A stretch of 10,741 bases of DNA from Actinomycetota bacterium (GCA_016649525.1 JAENXM010000045.1:1-10741); one strand, 5' to 3'; shown: positions 1 through 7,141, counted from the stretch's first letter. Made by a program: numbers and translations. Notes: generated from the sequence alone by a model not told the origin.

Positions 1-2018
1 ACGAAGTCCACGAGCTGGCGCACGGTCCCGAACCGCTGGTTCACGTAAGTGGTATCGCCGGTGGTCTTCCAGTACTTGTAGAGGAGCAGGATGTAGTCGG
101 TGTTCTCCTCCACCGGCATGTCGAACGGGTAGGACTGACCCATGGGATAGTCGCCCCACCCCATGTCGTGGGAAAGGTAGACGCCCTGGTCCGAGCGTTT
201 CGAGTAGTACGGCCACTCATCCAGTATCTTCTTGAGGAGCTCCGGCCAGTACTGGAAGTAGAACCACGCGTCGTTGTACTCGACATCGATGGTGCTGTGA
301 TACCTGAAGATGCCCTCCCACACGCTGAACCACTCCCTGCCGTAAGCGGAATTTGCCCACCACGTGTTCGCGAGGAAGCTCTGGAAACTGAAGGCCATGA
401 GGTTGCGGACGTCGTCGAGGTGCAGGGAATTCAAAGACAAATAGGAATCCGAGGAGACGGTGGAGTCGAAGAAAGAGCTGTTATCCTCTATCATGTCGCC
501 CGCGTTGCGCGAGGTCACCGCGTAGTTCACCACGTTCTGTACCGACGAGAACTGCTGGTTGTACCTGAACCTGTAAGTGCTGTCCTCGTAGGAGCTGTTC
601 CTGACATGGAGGATGTTATCCGACACATAACCCGCCAGGACGAAGTGCTTCGTCTGCGAGGCACCGGCAGGGAGCGAGATATTCCACTCGGCGCCGCAGT
701 AGCCTCGCGGGTAGAAGCTGTAGGTAGGGTTTGTCGGGTCGTTGTAGGTGTAGGGATAACCGCCTGGGGAAGTCCATCCCCATACGCGGTCCCCGGTGAA
801 ATCTCCGAACTCCGCCGTGTTCGAGCCCTTGAAATTGACGTCAGCGGTCTCGGCGACCGGCAGCGCGAGGGCTTCTGTCGCGTTTTTACTGGCCGCCGGA
901 TTGATGCTCTCGTCGTAATAGCTGTAGTAGGTGTTGTACTGTAACCCCTGCTCCGTCCCGCTCGCGAACTCCGCCACGCCGCTGGAGGAGAAATCCCGCC
1001 TCTGCGGCCAGGCGAAGAGGAAGGCACCCGACGCGGGGCTTGCGCCCGCGTTCGTGACGGTGACGTCTACGTACACGAAAGGGGCCCCGCTTATCTTCTC
1101 GTTGCGGGGGTAGAAGGGAGCGCGAAAGGTCACCTTCGTCCTGAACGGCATCGACGAGGACGAACATTCGAACGCCTCGGTCGTCATCGTCTGGCTCTGG
1201 TTGACCGACTCCCAGACAGGGAACCTGTCTGTGAACGGAAGGGCCCGGACCTGGCCCCCCTGACTCACCGCCACTATGAAGTCGGAGAGGTCGCCGGTGC
1301 CGGTGCCGAGCGACGAGAAACGTCCCGCGAGCCTCTGCGGCAGCAGGTTCAGGCTGAACCTCGAGCCGAGGCGTCCCAGCATGCACTCGAACGCGTTCTG
1401 CGAGCCGCTGTTAGTATGCCTGACCGGCGGGGTCATGTTGTTGCGGCTCGCCGCGGCGTTTATCTCGACCACGGTACCGGCCGGGCTGTTGATCCGTATA
1501 GTGCTGACCGTAGCCTCACCCGTGCCCCCGGGGTCGCTGGAGCGGAACCCGATGGTTAACAAACCCTTCGAGTCCGCGAAGGTGTTGAACGTCCTCTGGT
1601 AGGCGCTGTTGGCCCCGGCGCGGTTGTAGATGTCCAGCCCGGTCAGGACCCTTGTAGCCTGGACATACCCGTTGAAAACGCGCTGGCCGGCCCGTGAGTA
1701 ATCGTGCTCCACAAAGCTCATCTCGACGCTGTATGAACCGTAAGGGGTGAGGTTAGCCACGACGTACGAAAAGTCGGTCCCCTCCCTCTGGCGCTGGAAC
1801 TTGTACTTCTGCTTGGTGGTATTGTCGGTCCCCGAGATGGACTGGTCCTTGAACTCGGATGGCGTGGTGATGCCGGTCGGCCAGTTGTTCTGAAGCTCGA
1901 CGATAGGCTGGGCCGGCCCCTGCGCGAAGGCGCACTGCGTAAGAAGCACCAGGGCGCAGAAAGCTACGGCGAACGAGATGCCGAGAAACAGGCCTATCTT
2001 GAGAAGTCTCTTCTTCAT
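1..2018 (-). CDS. Secreted malectin-domain protein with GH116/glutaminase-A-like six-hairpin domain (3' end missing)
   Basis: The frame is open from the ATG at 2018 to the left edge: 672 full codons, C-terminus missing. I translated it throughout and saw no stop. AAAGGG just upstream of the ATG is a plausible ribosome site. Residues 1-32 form a signal peptide (MKKRLLK, hydrophobic core, AFA then Q33). It is not a clear lipoprotein, because the residue before Cys29 is Gln. Residues ~38-176 look like a malectin domain (YSVEMSFVEHDY, GQRVFNGYVQ, LDIYNRAG, GLLTIGFRSSDP), which binds carbohydrate in known members. Residues ~200-470 resemble the beta-sandwich of GH116-type proteins (FYPRNEKISGAPFVYVDVTV). 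From ~530 an (alpha/alpha)6-type domain begins: VWEG (Glu568), STIDVEY, HDMGWGDYPMGQ, MPVEENTDY. This pattern recurs in GH116 and DUF4965/glutaminase-A proteins. A secreted glycan-active enzyme is likely. The substrate is unknown, and the catalytic set cannot be completed because the gene is cut. Confidence 0.8.
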   Translation of the reverse strand, partial: MKKRLLKIGLFLGISFAVAFCALVLLTQCAFAQGPAQPIVELQNNWPTGITTPSEFKDQSISGTDNTTKQKYKFQRQREGTDFSYVVANLTPYGSYSVEMSFVEHDYSRAGQRVFNGYVQATRVLTGLDIYNRAGANSAYQRTFNTFADSKGLLTIGFRSSDPGGTGEATVSTIRINSPAGTVVEINAAASRNNMTPPVRHTNSGSQNAFECMLGRLGSRFSLNLLPQRLAGRFSSLGTGTGDLSDFIVAVSQGGQVRALPFTDRFPVWESVNQSQTMTTEAFECSSSSMPFRTKVTFRAPFYPRNEKISGAPFVYVDVTVTNAGASPASGAFLFAWPQRRDFSSSGVAEFASGTEQGLQYNTYYSYYDESINPAASKNATEALALPVAETADVNFKGSNTAEFGDFTGDRVWGWTSPGGYPYTYNDPTNPTYSFYPRGYCGAEWNISLPAGASQTKHFVLAGYVSDNILHVRNSSYEDSTYRFRYNQQFSSVQNVVNYAVTSRNAGDMIEDNSSFFDSTVSSDSYLSLNSLHLDDVRNLMAFSFQSFLANTWWANSAYGREWFSVWEGIFRYHSTIDVEYNDAWFYFQYWPELLKKILDEWPYYSKRSDQGVYLSHDMGWGDYPMGQSYPFDMPVEENTDYILLLYKYWKTTGDTTYVNQRFGTVRQLVDF

Positions 2019-2042
2019 GCCCTTTAAAACGATAGAAATTGC

Positions 2043-2057
2043 CGTCGGAAACCGACG
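2043..2057. repeat. Short perfect inverted repeat in the leader of the malectin-domain gene
   Basis: CGTCGG, three A's, then CCGACG form a perfect 6-bp inverted repeat. It lies 25-39 nt upstream of the ATG of the secreted malectin-domain protein. It could be an operator half-site pair or a small hairpin in the 5' leader. No second copy was seen in the window, so the role is open. Confidence 0.35.
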
Positions 2058-2144
2058 TGGACCGGTTGTGTCTTCAGTATTCGTCAAGGCGATCAAGACC
2101 TCCTTTTTAACGGCCTCTGATCCACTCCTCGCAAGTTACTAATC

Positions 2145-2153
2145 TGCTATGAT
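2145..2153 (+). promoter_or_regulatory. Possible extended -10 promoter of the glycosyltransferase gene
   Basis: TGCTATGAT matches an extended -10 element (TGn followed by TATGAT, 5 of 6 to TATAAT). A start site near 2160 would give a leader of about 45 nt. No good -35 box is seen at 16-18 nt, which extended -10 promoters can tolerate. It lies in the 186-nt region between divergent genes. I found no convincing promoter for the opposite, minus-strand gene. Confidence 0.35.
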
Positions 2154-2193
2154 GCCAGTGTATCGAGCCCGTGTCGAGGCCTTGAGTGCCCGT

Positions 2194-2197
2194 GAGG
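2194..2197 (+). promoter_or_regulatory. Ribosome binding site selecting the second ATG of the glycosyltransferase
   Basis: GAGG ends 1 nt before the first ATG (2199) but 7 nt before the second (2205). Only the second spacing is workable. The protein therefore most likely begins MRILFIVKEF, a normal GT-B N-terminus, rather than MIMRIL. Confidence 0.6.
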
Positions 2198-2204
2198 AAT
2201 GATT

Positions 2205-3404
2205 ATGCGCATCCTCTTCATAGTCAAGGAGTTCCCCCACAGCAGGGTGATCGGCGGCCCGATAATCATATACAACCGCGTGAAGTACCTTTCGCAGAGG
2301 CACGAGGTGTCCCTGGTCGCCTTCGCCGCGGACCCGACCCGGGAGCAGATATCATCCGTTGCCGGGTACTGCCGGGACCTGCGGCTCGTTCCGCCCCCGC
2401 CCGACAGGAGCGGGTTCCAGAAAGCAAAGGACCTGATCTCGAGTCCGGCGCCGCCGTACTTCATGCTCTGCTACTCGAAGGAGATGTACGAGAAGTTAGG
2501 GGAGATGGTCCGTGCGCTGCCCTACGACGTCGCAATATCCGAATACTCGATGGTCGCCCAGTACCTGTACTGCAATCCCGACCTCGCGGGCATCAAGAGG
2601 GTGATGTCCGTCCACGAATGCTACTGGCTCTCGCGCCGAAAGGCATTCAAGGTCAACGGGCTCAACCGCGAGGGGCTCCTTGCCCTCTACCACCTGCATG
2701 GGCTGAAACGTTTCGAGTTCGACATGTACGCGGACGCCGACAAGGTCCTCACGCTCACTCCCGAGGGAAAAGACGAGCTTCTGGCGATAAGGCCAGGGCT
2801 CGACATCTCCGTGGTGCCCCACGGCGTGGACGTCGATTCGTTCCACCCCGTTGAAATAAAGGGCGGGCCCCCTACGGTGATGTTCCTCGGGAACTACCCC
2901 CACGACCCGAACCGCGACGCCGCCGTCTTCTTCGGTTCCAGGGTCTGGCCGATCATAAAGAGGAAGGCTCCCGACGCCCGTTTCCTGGCGGTCGGGAGGG
3001 GACCGACCGCTGACATGCTGCAGATGGCGGAGGACGACCCTTCGATCGAGATCACCGGCGAGGTCGATGACGTGAGGCCGTATCTCCACAAGAGCGACGT
3101 CTTCGTCTGCCCGGTCCGGATGGGCGGAGGCTTCCGGGGCAAGGTCCTGGAGGCGATGGCTGGCGGCGTACCGGTCGTATCCACGGCGCTCGGCGCGGAG
3201 GGAATACCCGCTCGACCTGGAGAGAACATGCTGCTCGCGGAGAGCCCGGATGAGCTGGCAGGTGCCACGCTCAGCCTGCTGGAAGACAAAGACCTCGCGA
3301 AGCGGATCGCGACAAACGCGAGGGAGCTGGTTGTGGACCGGTATTCCTGGCAGAAGGGCGTGGAGATCCTCGAGGGAGTCCTCGAGGAAGTGGTTGGAAG
3401 GTAG
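2205..3404 (+). CDS. GT4-family (GT-B fold) glycosyltransferase
   Basis: A 399-residue cytoplasmic glycosyltransferase, predicted to move a sugar from a nucleotide-sugar donor to a glycan or lipid acceptor. The N-terminal Rossmann half starts MRILFIVKEFPHSRVIGG, with the Gly-rich acceptor-side loop. The linker carries VPHGVDVDSFHP at about residues 204-215. The C-terminal donor-binding half has VMFLGNYPHDPNRDA, FLAVGRGP, ITGEVDDVRPYLHKSDVFVCP, then GGGFRGKVLEAMAGG PVVST. GKVLEAMA (about 312-319) contains the conserved second Glu of the GT4 donor motif. The first Glu position is taken by a Gly-rich GGGFRGK segment, as in GSGIRTK-type subfamilies known from exopolysaccharide loci. No membrane segment is seen. 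The gene stands alone on the plus strand, between a divergent secreted glycan-binding protein and a convergent membrane protein. A role in exopolysaccharide or surface glycan is inference; donor and acceptor are unknown. An upstream ATG at 2199 would add two residues. Confidence 0.9.
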   Translation: MRILFIVKEFPHSRVIGGPIIIYNRVKYLSQRHEVSLVAFAADPTREQISSVAGYCRDLRLVPPPPDRSGFQKAKDLISSPAPPYFMLCYSKEMYEKLGEMVRALPYDVAISEYSMVAQYLYCNPDLAGIKRVMSVHECYWLSRRKAFKVNGLNREGLLALYHLHGLKRFEFDMYADADKVLTLTPEGKDELLAIRPGLDISVVPHGVDVDSFHPVEIKGGPPTVMFLGNYPHDPNRDAAVFFGSRVWPIIKRKAPDARFLAVGRGPTADMLQMAEDDPSIEITGEVDDVRPYLHKSDVFVCPVRMGGGFRGKVLEAMAGGVPVVSTALGAEGIPARPGENMLLAESPDELAGATLSLLEDKDLAKRIATNARELVVDRYSWQKGVEILEGVLEEVVGR

Positions 3405-3450
3405 TTACAGAACCGTGAACCGCCAAAGGGCTCAACCCGGAGTGGTAATC

Positions 3451-3506
3451 TTTAGCCCGGCCTCTCCAGGCCGGGATCTTATGCGGGCCTGAGAGGCCCG
3501 CCTAAA
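3451..3506. repeat. BIME/REP-like pair of inverted, covarying hairpins between convergent genes
   Basis: There are two perfect 8-bp hairpins. The left is 3456-3463 paired with 3468-3475 (CCCGGCCT/AGGCCGGG, loop CTCC). The right is 3483-3490 paired with 3494-3501 (GCGGGCCT/AGGCCCGC, loop GAG). Read in opposite orientations the two are copies of one unit: TTTAG + hairpin at the left, hairpin + CTAAA at the right. They differ at stem positions 1 and 3, and both arms change together (C-G to G-C), so pairing is kept. GGCCTCTC (3459-3466) can also pair with GAGAGGCC (3491-3498), giving a single large alternative fold. A short conserved tag 5' of a hairpin, in head-to-head pairs, is the layout of REP/BIME elements. 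Neither strand has a U-tract after a hairpin, so a classical intrinsic terminator is less likely, though it may still stop or protect transcripts. Confidence 0.6.
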
Positions 3507-3516
3507 AATACTGGAC

Positions 3517-3528
3517 GCCCGCCTAAAA
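3517..3528 (-). repeat. Partial third copy of the repeat tag
   Basis: On the minus strand TTTTAGGCGGGC is repeated exactly: at 3528-3517, directly after the TGA of the membrane-protein gene, and at 3507-3496, where it begins the right-hand hairpin unit. The copy here stops after the first stem bases and has no closing arm. It looks like a truncated repeat unit or the remnant of a tandem duplication. Confidence 0.5.
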
Positions 3529-5820
3529 TCAAGACGTCTGGGATGCGCGCAGGAAGTCCCCCGACGCGACGTAGTAGCACACGGAGACAACGGCGATCAG
3601 CGCCATCGAGCCGAGCATCGCAAAACCGGTGTCGTTGAACAGAAGGGCGACGATCGCGCCCACCAGAACCGAGAACACGGCGGCCATCAGCGACCTGTTC
3701 CTGTCCCACTCGCCCGACCAGACAGTACGGGGGCTCCTGACCCATATCGCGGCACCGACCACAAGCACTATCAATACAATGGAGGGCACAAGCATAAACC
3801 TTACCTGGCCGAGCTGGATGGCGACCTTACGACCGAGCATCGGCAGGAACCTGGATATGCCGCTGGAGACCGCCTTGCCCGCGTGGGCGTGGATGAACAG
3901 GGCGTCCACGAGCACCACGAAGGCGGTGCCGACCGCGGTTACTACAGGTATGGCGAGCACCCTCTTCCAGGTAAAGCCCCTTGCCCCGAGAGCCAGGAAG
4001 AAAAGGAGGAAGGTCGCGGCGGCAGCGATGAAGCCGCCGATGTTGGCGCCGAAAAAGCCGAGCCCTGTTATCAGAGCCACCACGAGCAGCGCGAAAAAGA
4101 CTGCCCGACTCGCGCCTTTTGCGATGTCCTCATCTCCCTTGACCGCTCCGGCCGCACAGAACAGCGCTACACTTATCAATATCCCCGCAAACGTATTGGG
4201 TATTCCGAAAAAGCGCATGCCCTCAAGGGAACTGACACCCAGAAGCGGCAGCATGAGCAGCCTCCCTCCGGCAATTACATCGACAACAAGGACTGTGCCG
4301 GTGAGGCCGCAGATGAAGATGACGGGGTCCAACCGCTTTCGCCCCCTGAGAAGCAGCCACGAGGCGAGGCCGACGACGACGCAAAAGAGAGGGCAAAAAA
4401 GAGCAGGGAAAAGGTAACCGCTGTAGGAGAAAGCCGACACGAGCAGGAACGACAGGGGGCCCGCCAGCAGCACCGCCGCGAACGGGGCGAGGAAGCGGCC
4501 AAGCCTCTCCGGCCGGCGCGGCCGCGTGATCTTCTTTCTCTCGGCCAGGTGGAAGAGCGCGGTCAGCAGCATAAGTGCTATGGCCAGGGCGAAGTAGCCT
4601 CCTACTATCGGCCAGCGTGCCCTGCGGGTCACCTCCAGCTGGGCGGACATCCTCTCCAGGTACGAGGTCGACCCGCCGCCTGTAGTTGCCATCGGAGCGC
4701 CGATGACCGAAGTCGGCGCGTCTATATCGAAAAAGGACAGGACCGTAGGAAGCAGGTCCGAGTTGTTGACGAGCCCGCACCTGCGGGTCGATTCGGAGCT
4801 CAAAATCCCGCGGGAGAAGCCGCGCCCCGCGGCTATGATGGGGGTGAGAAAGTTCCCCTGCTTCCGCGCCTCGACGGGCGCGCCGGGCGAAACGACAAGT
4901 AGAAGCGAGTCGTCCAGGTCCAGAAGGCCGCATATGCGTTCCGCCAGCGCGTCCACACGGCCGAGCGCCAGCTTCCGCTCCCGCTCGATTACCGACTCTT
5001 CAGCGTAAGGCGCCTCCCTGTCCAGGCGTCCGGTGTCCCCTGTATCTACGACCAGAAGGTCGGCAGTTGACAGGAAAAGGCGGCTCTCCGCGAAAAGGCG
5101 CTCCATATCGGTCATGTAAACGCCCATCCCGCCGGGGACGGGGCGCGTCATCTCGCGACTTACATTCCCGAGGGGGACCGCACCACTTTCGTCGGCGCAG
5201 ATGAGAGCGGAATAGCGGCGCGGTCGATTAAGGCCATCCGCGTTTCCCACGACTGCGGCCTTGTGGCCCGAGTCCGCGAGCATCGAGCCCATGAGACCGA
5301 CGTTCTCCTCGTTCCCCGAAGGCTGGTTACTACGCTTCACCTGCGAGAACCCGAGGCACACGACCCCGCCGGGTGGAGGCTTGAAGCCGGTATAGCTCCG
5401 GTAGAGCTCGCCCGCGGTGCTCGTATCCTCACTTCCCGTGAACTCCTCTTCCGTGTTGAAGGAAAGCGCGGAGTCGGCAGCGCCCCCGGCCCTTACGCCC
5501 GCCCCCAGCGAGACATACTCCCCGCCCGTGTCGACATATTCCCCTGAACCCCCTGCCCCGGTCCTTGTGACCATCAACCCCGTGGACCACTGGCCCGCGA
5601 GGCGCTCGAGAAAGGGCGTTTCGGCAGATGGCATGTCCGAGATACCCACGCGGTCAACGACAATTATGACCACCTTACCCGGCGCTCCCCTCTCCGCGGC
5701 GGCCGGCGCTATGGCCGGCCAGATCGAAAGGAGAAGGGCCATAATGAATAAGGCGGTGGTGATAACACGCCGGGCCGCGCGGCGATCCTTCGATGGGGGG
5801 TGGTCTCCTGCTCGTACCAT
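3529..5820 (-). CDS. Membrane protein with degenerate alkaline-phosphatase-superfamily ectodomain
   Basis: A 763-residue protein. Residues ~19-42 are an N-terminal signal or anchor. Residues ~49-380 form an extracytoplasmic domain resembling the alkaline phosphatase/sulfatase fold: KVVIIVVDRVGISD (Asp56 at the usual first metal-ligand place), TPFLERLAGQWSTGLMVTR, LLVVDTGDTGRLDR (~255-267), FLTPIIAAGRGFSRGIL, NNSDLLPTVLSFF. Where active members carry a Ser/Thr/Cys nucleophile this has EYVSLGAGVRA (~101-111), and the usual SDHG histidine site reads VVSPGAP. Catalysis is therefore doubtful. From ~404 to the end about eleven membrane spans follow, with a conserved-looking FNDTGFAMLG near 728-737. 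I know of similar uncharacterised phosphatase-like membrane proteins in Gram-positive lineages; no function is assigned. The ATG at 5820 has no Shine-Dalgarno but sits 6 nt after TATAAT, suggesting leaderless translation. murA ends 22 nt upstream on the same strand. Confidence 0.85.
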   Translation of the reverse strand: MVRAGDHPPSKDRRAARRVITTALFIMALLLSIWPAIAPAAAERGAPGKVVIIVVDRVGISDMPSAETPFLERLAGQWSTGLMVTRTGAGGSGEYVDTGGEYVSLGAGVRAGGAADSALSFNTEEEFTGSEDTSTAGELYRSYTGFKPPPGGVVCLGFSQVKRSNQPSGNEENVGLMGSMLADSGHKAAVVGNADGLNRPRRYSALICADESGAVPLGNVSREMTRPVPGGMGVYMTDMERLFAESRLFLSTADLLVVDTGDTGRLDREAPYAEESVIERERKLALGRVDALAERICGLLDLDDSLLLVVSPGAPVEARKQGNFLTPIIAAGRGFSRGILSSESTRRCGLVNNSDLLPTVLSFFDIDAPTSVIGAPMATTGGGSTSYLERMSAQLEVTRRARWPIVGGYFALAIALMLLTALFHLAERKKITRPRRPERLGRFLAPFAAVLLAGPLSFLLVSAFSYSGYLFPALFCPLFCVVVGLASWLLLRGRKRLDPVIFICGLTGTVLVVDVIAGGRLLMLPLLGVSSLEGMRFFGIPNTFAGILISVALFCAAGAVKGDEDIAKGASRAVFFALLVVALITGLGFFGANIGGFIAAAATFLLFFLALGARGFTWKRVLAIPVVTAVGTAFVVLVDALFIHAHAGKAVSSGISRFLPMLGRKVAIQLGQVRFMLVPSIVLIVLVVGAAIWVRSPRTVWSGEWDRNRSLMAAVFSVLVGAIVALLFNDTGFAMLGSMALIAVVSVCYYVASGDFLRASQTS

Positions 5821-5826
5821 GGGGAT

Positions 5827-5832
5827 ATTATA
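5827..5832 (-). promoter_or_regulatory. -10 box giving a probable leaderless transcript
   Basis: An exact TATAAT on the minus strand ends 6 nt before the ATG at 5820, so transcription would begin at or within a base or two of the A of the ATG. There is no Shine-Dalgarno at that ATG, which fits. The -35 region, overlapping the end of murA, is poor: nothing close to TTGACA at 16-19 nt. The box gives the membrane-protein gene its own promoter inside the murA gap. Confidence 0.55.
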
Positions 5833-5842
5833 TCGGAGTCGC

Positions 5843-7099
5843 CTAAGACGCCTCGACTCGCCTTATGTCGGCGCCGAGGCTTGTGAGTTTTTCCGCGAAC
5901 CTGTCGTAACCCCGGTCTATGTGCTCGATCCGGTACACCTCTGTCACGCCCTCGGCGATGAGGCCCGCCAGGACAAGCGCGGCGCCGGCGCGCAGGTCGG
6001 TGGCCGTGACGGGAGCGCCGGAGAGCTTCTCGACGCCGCGCACTACGGCGTGGTGGTCCTTGGTCTTTATGTCGGCGCCGAGGCGGTTTAGCTCGTCCAC
6101 GACCATGAAACGGTTGTCGAAGATGTTCTCGGTAACGAACGAGGTTCCGTCGGCCGTCGTGAGAAGGACCTGCATCTGCGGCTGCAGGTCCGTCGGGAAA
6201 CCGGGATAGGGCAACGTGGAGATCTCTATCCCTTTCACCGTGCCCGGAACCGACACCGAAAGGCTGTCCTCACCCTCCTCGACATCGCACCCGGCCTCCC
6301 GCATCTTCTCGACCACCATCTCCAGGTGGCCGGGAACGATGCCCGTCACGTTCACCTCTCCCCTGGTCACTGCTCCGGCGAGCAGGAAGGTGCCGGCCTC
6401 GATGCGGTCGCCTATGACGGCGTGCTCCGCTCCCTTGAGAGACCCGACGCCCTCCACAACGATGGTGGATGTACCGGCGCCCTCGATCCGCGCGCCCATC
6501 TTCGAGAGAAACCCGACCAGGTCAGCGACCTCGGGTTCCTTGGCGGCATTGTCGAGTACCGTTCGCCCTTCGGCCAGGGCCGCGGCCATCAGCAGGTTCT
6601 CGGTGGCTCCCATGCTCGCGAAATCGAGGTAAATGTGCGCGCCCGTGAGCCGGGGGGCTTCCGCCTCTACGTACCCGTGCGAGATACCGAGCTTCGCCCC
6701 CATCTGTTCGAGGCCCCGCAGGTGCAGGTCTATCTGTCTCGTGCCGATGTTGCAGCCACCCGGCATGGCGACTCTCGCCTTGCCGAACCTCGCGAGCAGG
6801 GCGCCGAGCACTACGACCGACGCCCTCATCCGCTGTACGAGCTCGTAGGGCGCCTCCAGCACGGGGCTTTCAACAGGCTTGATTGTGAGCTCTCCCTCAG
6901 CGAGTGAGACTTCGAGGCCTATGTATCTGAGGACCTCGATCATGGTGCGCACGTCGGCGATGTCAGGGACGTTCCCGATAGTGGATGGACCGTCTCCCAT
7001 GACGGCGGCCGCCATGAGCTTCAAGCAGGAGTTCTTCGCCCCGCTGGCCTTAACAGTGCCTTCGAGGCGGCTGCCACCTTCGACCACGAACTTTTCCAA
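5843..7099 (-). CDS. murA: UDP-N-acetylglucosamine 1-carboxyvinyltransferase
   Basis: MurA transfers enolpyruvate from phosphoenolpyruvate to UDP-GlcNAc, the first committed step of peptidoglycan synthesis, in the cytoplasm. With the TTG start at 7099 the protein has 418 residues (E. coli MurA has 419), and known key residues fall almost exactly in place: Lys22-Asn23 in SGAKNSCLK, Arg91 in QRMRAS, catalytic-loop Cys116 in PGGCNIGTRQIDLHL, Arg121, and Asp304 in YPGFPTDLQPQ. Cys rather than Asp in the loop predicts the fosfomycin-sensitive type. The frame is also open to another TTG at 7120, which adds seven residues but has no ribosome site. The 7099 start has GGGAG 5 nt upstream and gives the expected N-terminus (M)EKFVVEGG. 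The gene follows ntpD by 89 nt and precedes the membrane-protein gene by 22 nt, all on the minus strand. Its own TATAAT lies at 7136-7141. Confidence 0.97.
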   Translation of the reverse strand: MEKFVVEGGSRLEGTVKASGAKNSCLKLMAAAVMGDGPSTIGNVPDIADVRTMIEVLRYIGLEVSLAEGELTIKPVESPVLEAPYELVQRMRASVVVLGALLARFGKARVAMPGGCNIGTRQIDLHLRGLEQMGAKLGISHGYVEAEAPRLTGAHIYLDFASMGATENLLMAAALAEGRTVLDNAAKEPEVADLVGFLSKMGARIEGAGTSTIVVEGVGSLKGAEHAVIGDRIEAGTFLLAGAVTRGEVNVTGIVPGHLEMVVEKMREAGCDVEEGEDSLSVSVPGTVKGIEISTLPYPGFPTDLQPQMQVLLTTADGTSFVTENIFDNRFMVVDELNRLGADIKTKDHHAVVRGVEKLSGAPVTATDLRAGAALVLAGLIAEGVTEVYRIEHIDRGYDRFAEKLTSLGADIRRVEAS

Positions 7100-7104
7100 C
7101 CGGA

Positions 7105-7109
7105 CTCCC
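7105..7109 (-). promoter_or_regulatory. Ribosome binding site deciding the murA start
   Basis: GGGAG on the minus strand lies 5 nt before the TTG at 7099. The alternative TTG at 7120 has no purine-rich site ahead of it (it follows ATACCTT). This supports the shorter form, which also matches the family N-terminus and residue numbering. Confidence 0.6.
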
Positions 7110-7135
7110 AGGGTTAACAAAAGGTATACATAATG

Positions 7136-7141
7136 ATTATA
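7136..7141 (-). promoter_or_regulatory. -10 box of the murA promoter
   Basis: An exact TATAAT on the minus strand, with a start site expected near 7129. That leaves a leader of about 30 nt containing the GGGAG site. A weak -35 candidate, GTGACC (7166-7161, 4 of 6 to TTGACA), is 19 nt upstream. The 10-bp palindrome CGGACGTCCG at 7175-7184 lies farther upstream and could be an operator, but this is unproven. The box lies in the gap after ntpD, so murA can be expressed separately from the ATPase genes. Confidence 0.55.

Noticed and set aside
1..34. Lipoprotein signal at Cys29 of the malectin-domain protein
   Set aside because: The residues before the Cys are LTQ. A lipobox normally has Ala, Gly or Ser directly before the Cys, so an ordinary signal peptidase I site after AFA is preferred.
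168..944. Plus-strand open frame of 258 codons
   Set aside because: It is antisense to the malectin-domain gene, which has clear domain motifs in the minus-strand frame. The plus-strand product has no recognisable motif and no ribosome site, and long antisense frames are common at this GC content.
3451..3506. Classical intrinsic terminators for the two convergent genes
   Set aside because: The stems are strong, but neither strand has a U-tract after a hairpin; the T-rich runs lie before the stems instead. A repeat-type element fits better, although a role in transcript ending is not excluded.
3883..4902. Plus-strand open frame of 339 codons
   Set aside because: It is antisense to the membrane protein. 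Its product is a charged, low-complexity string, as expected from the complement of hydrophobic codons, with no family resemblance.
5417..6091. Plus-strand open frame of 224 codons crossing from the membrane-protein gene into murA
   Set aside because: It overlaps two well-supported minus-strand genes and their promoter, and its product shows no domain.
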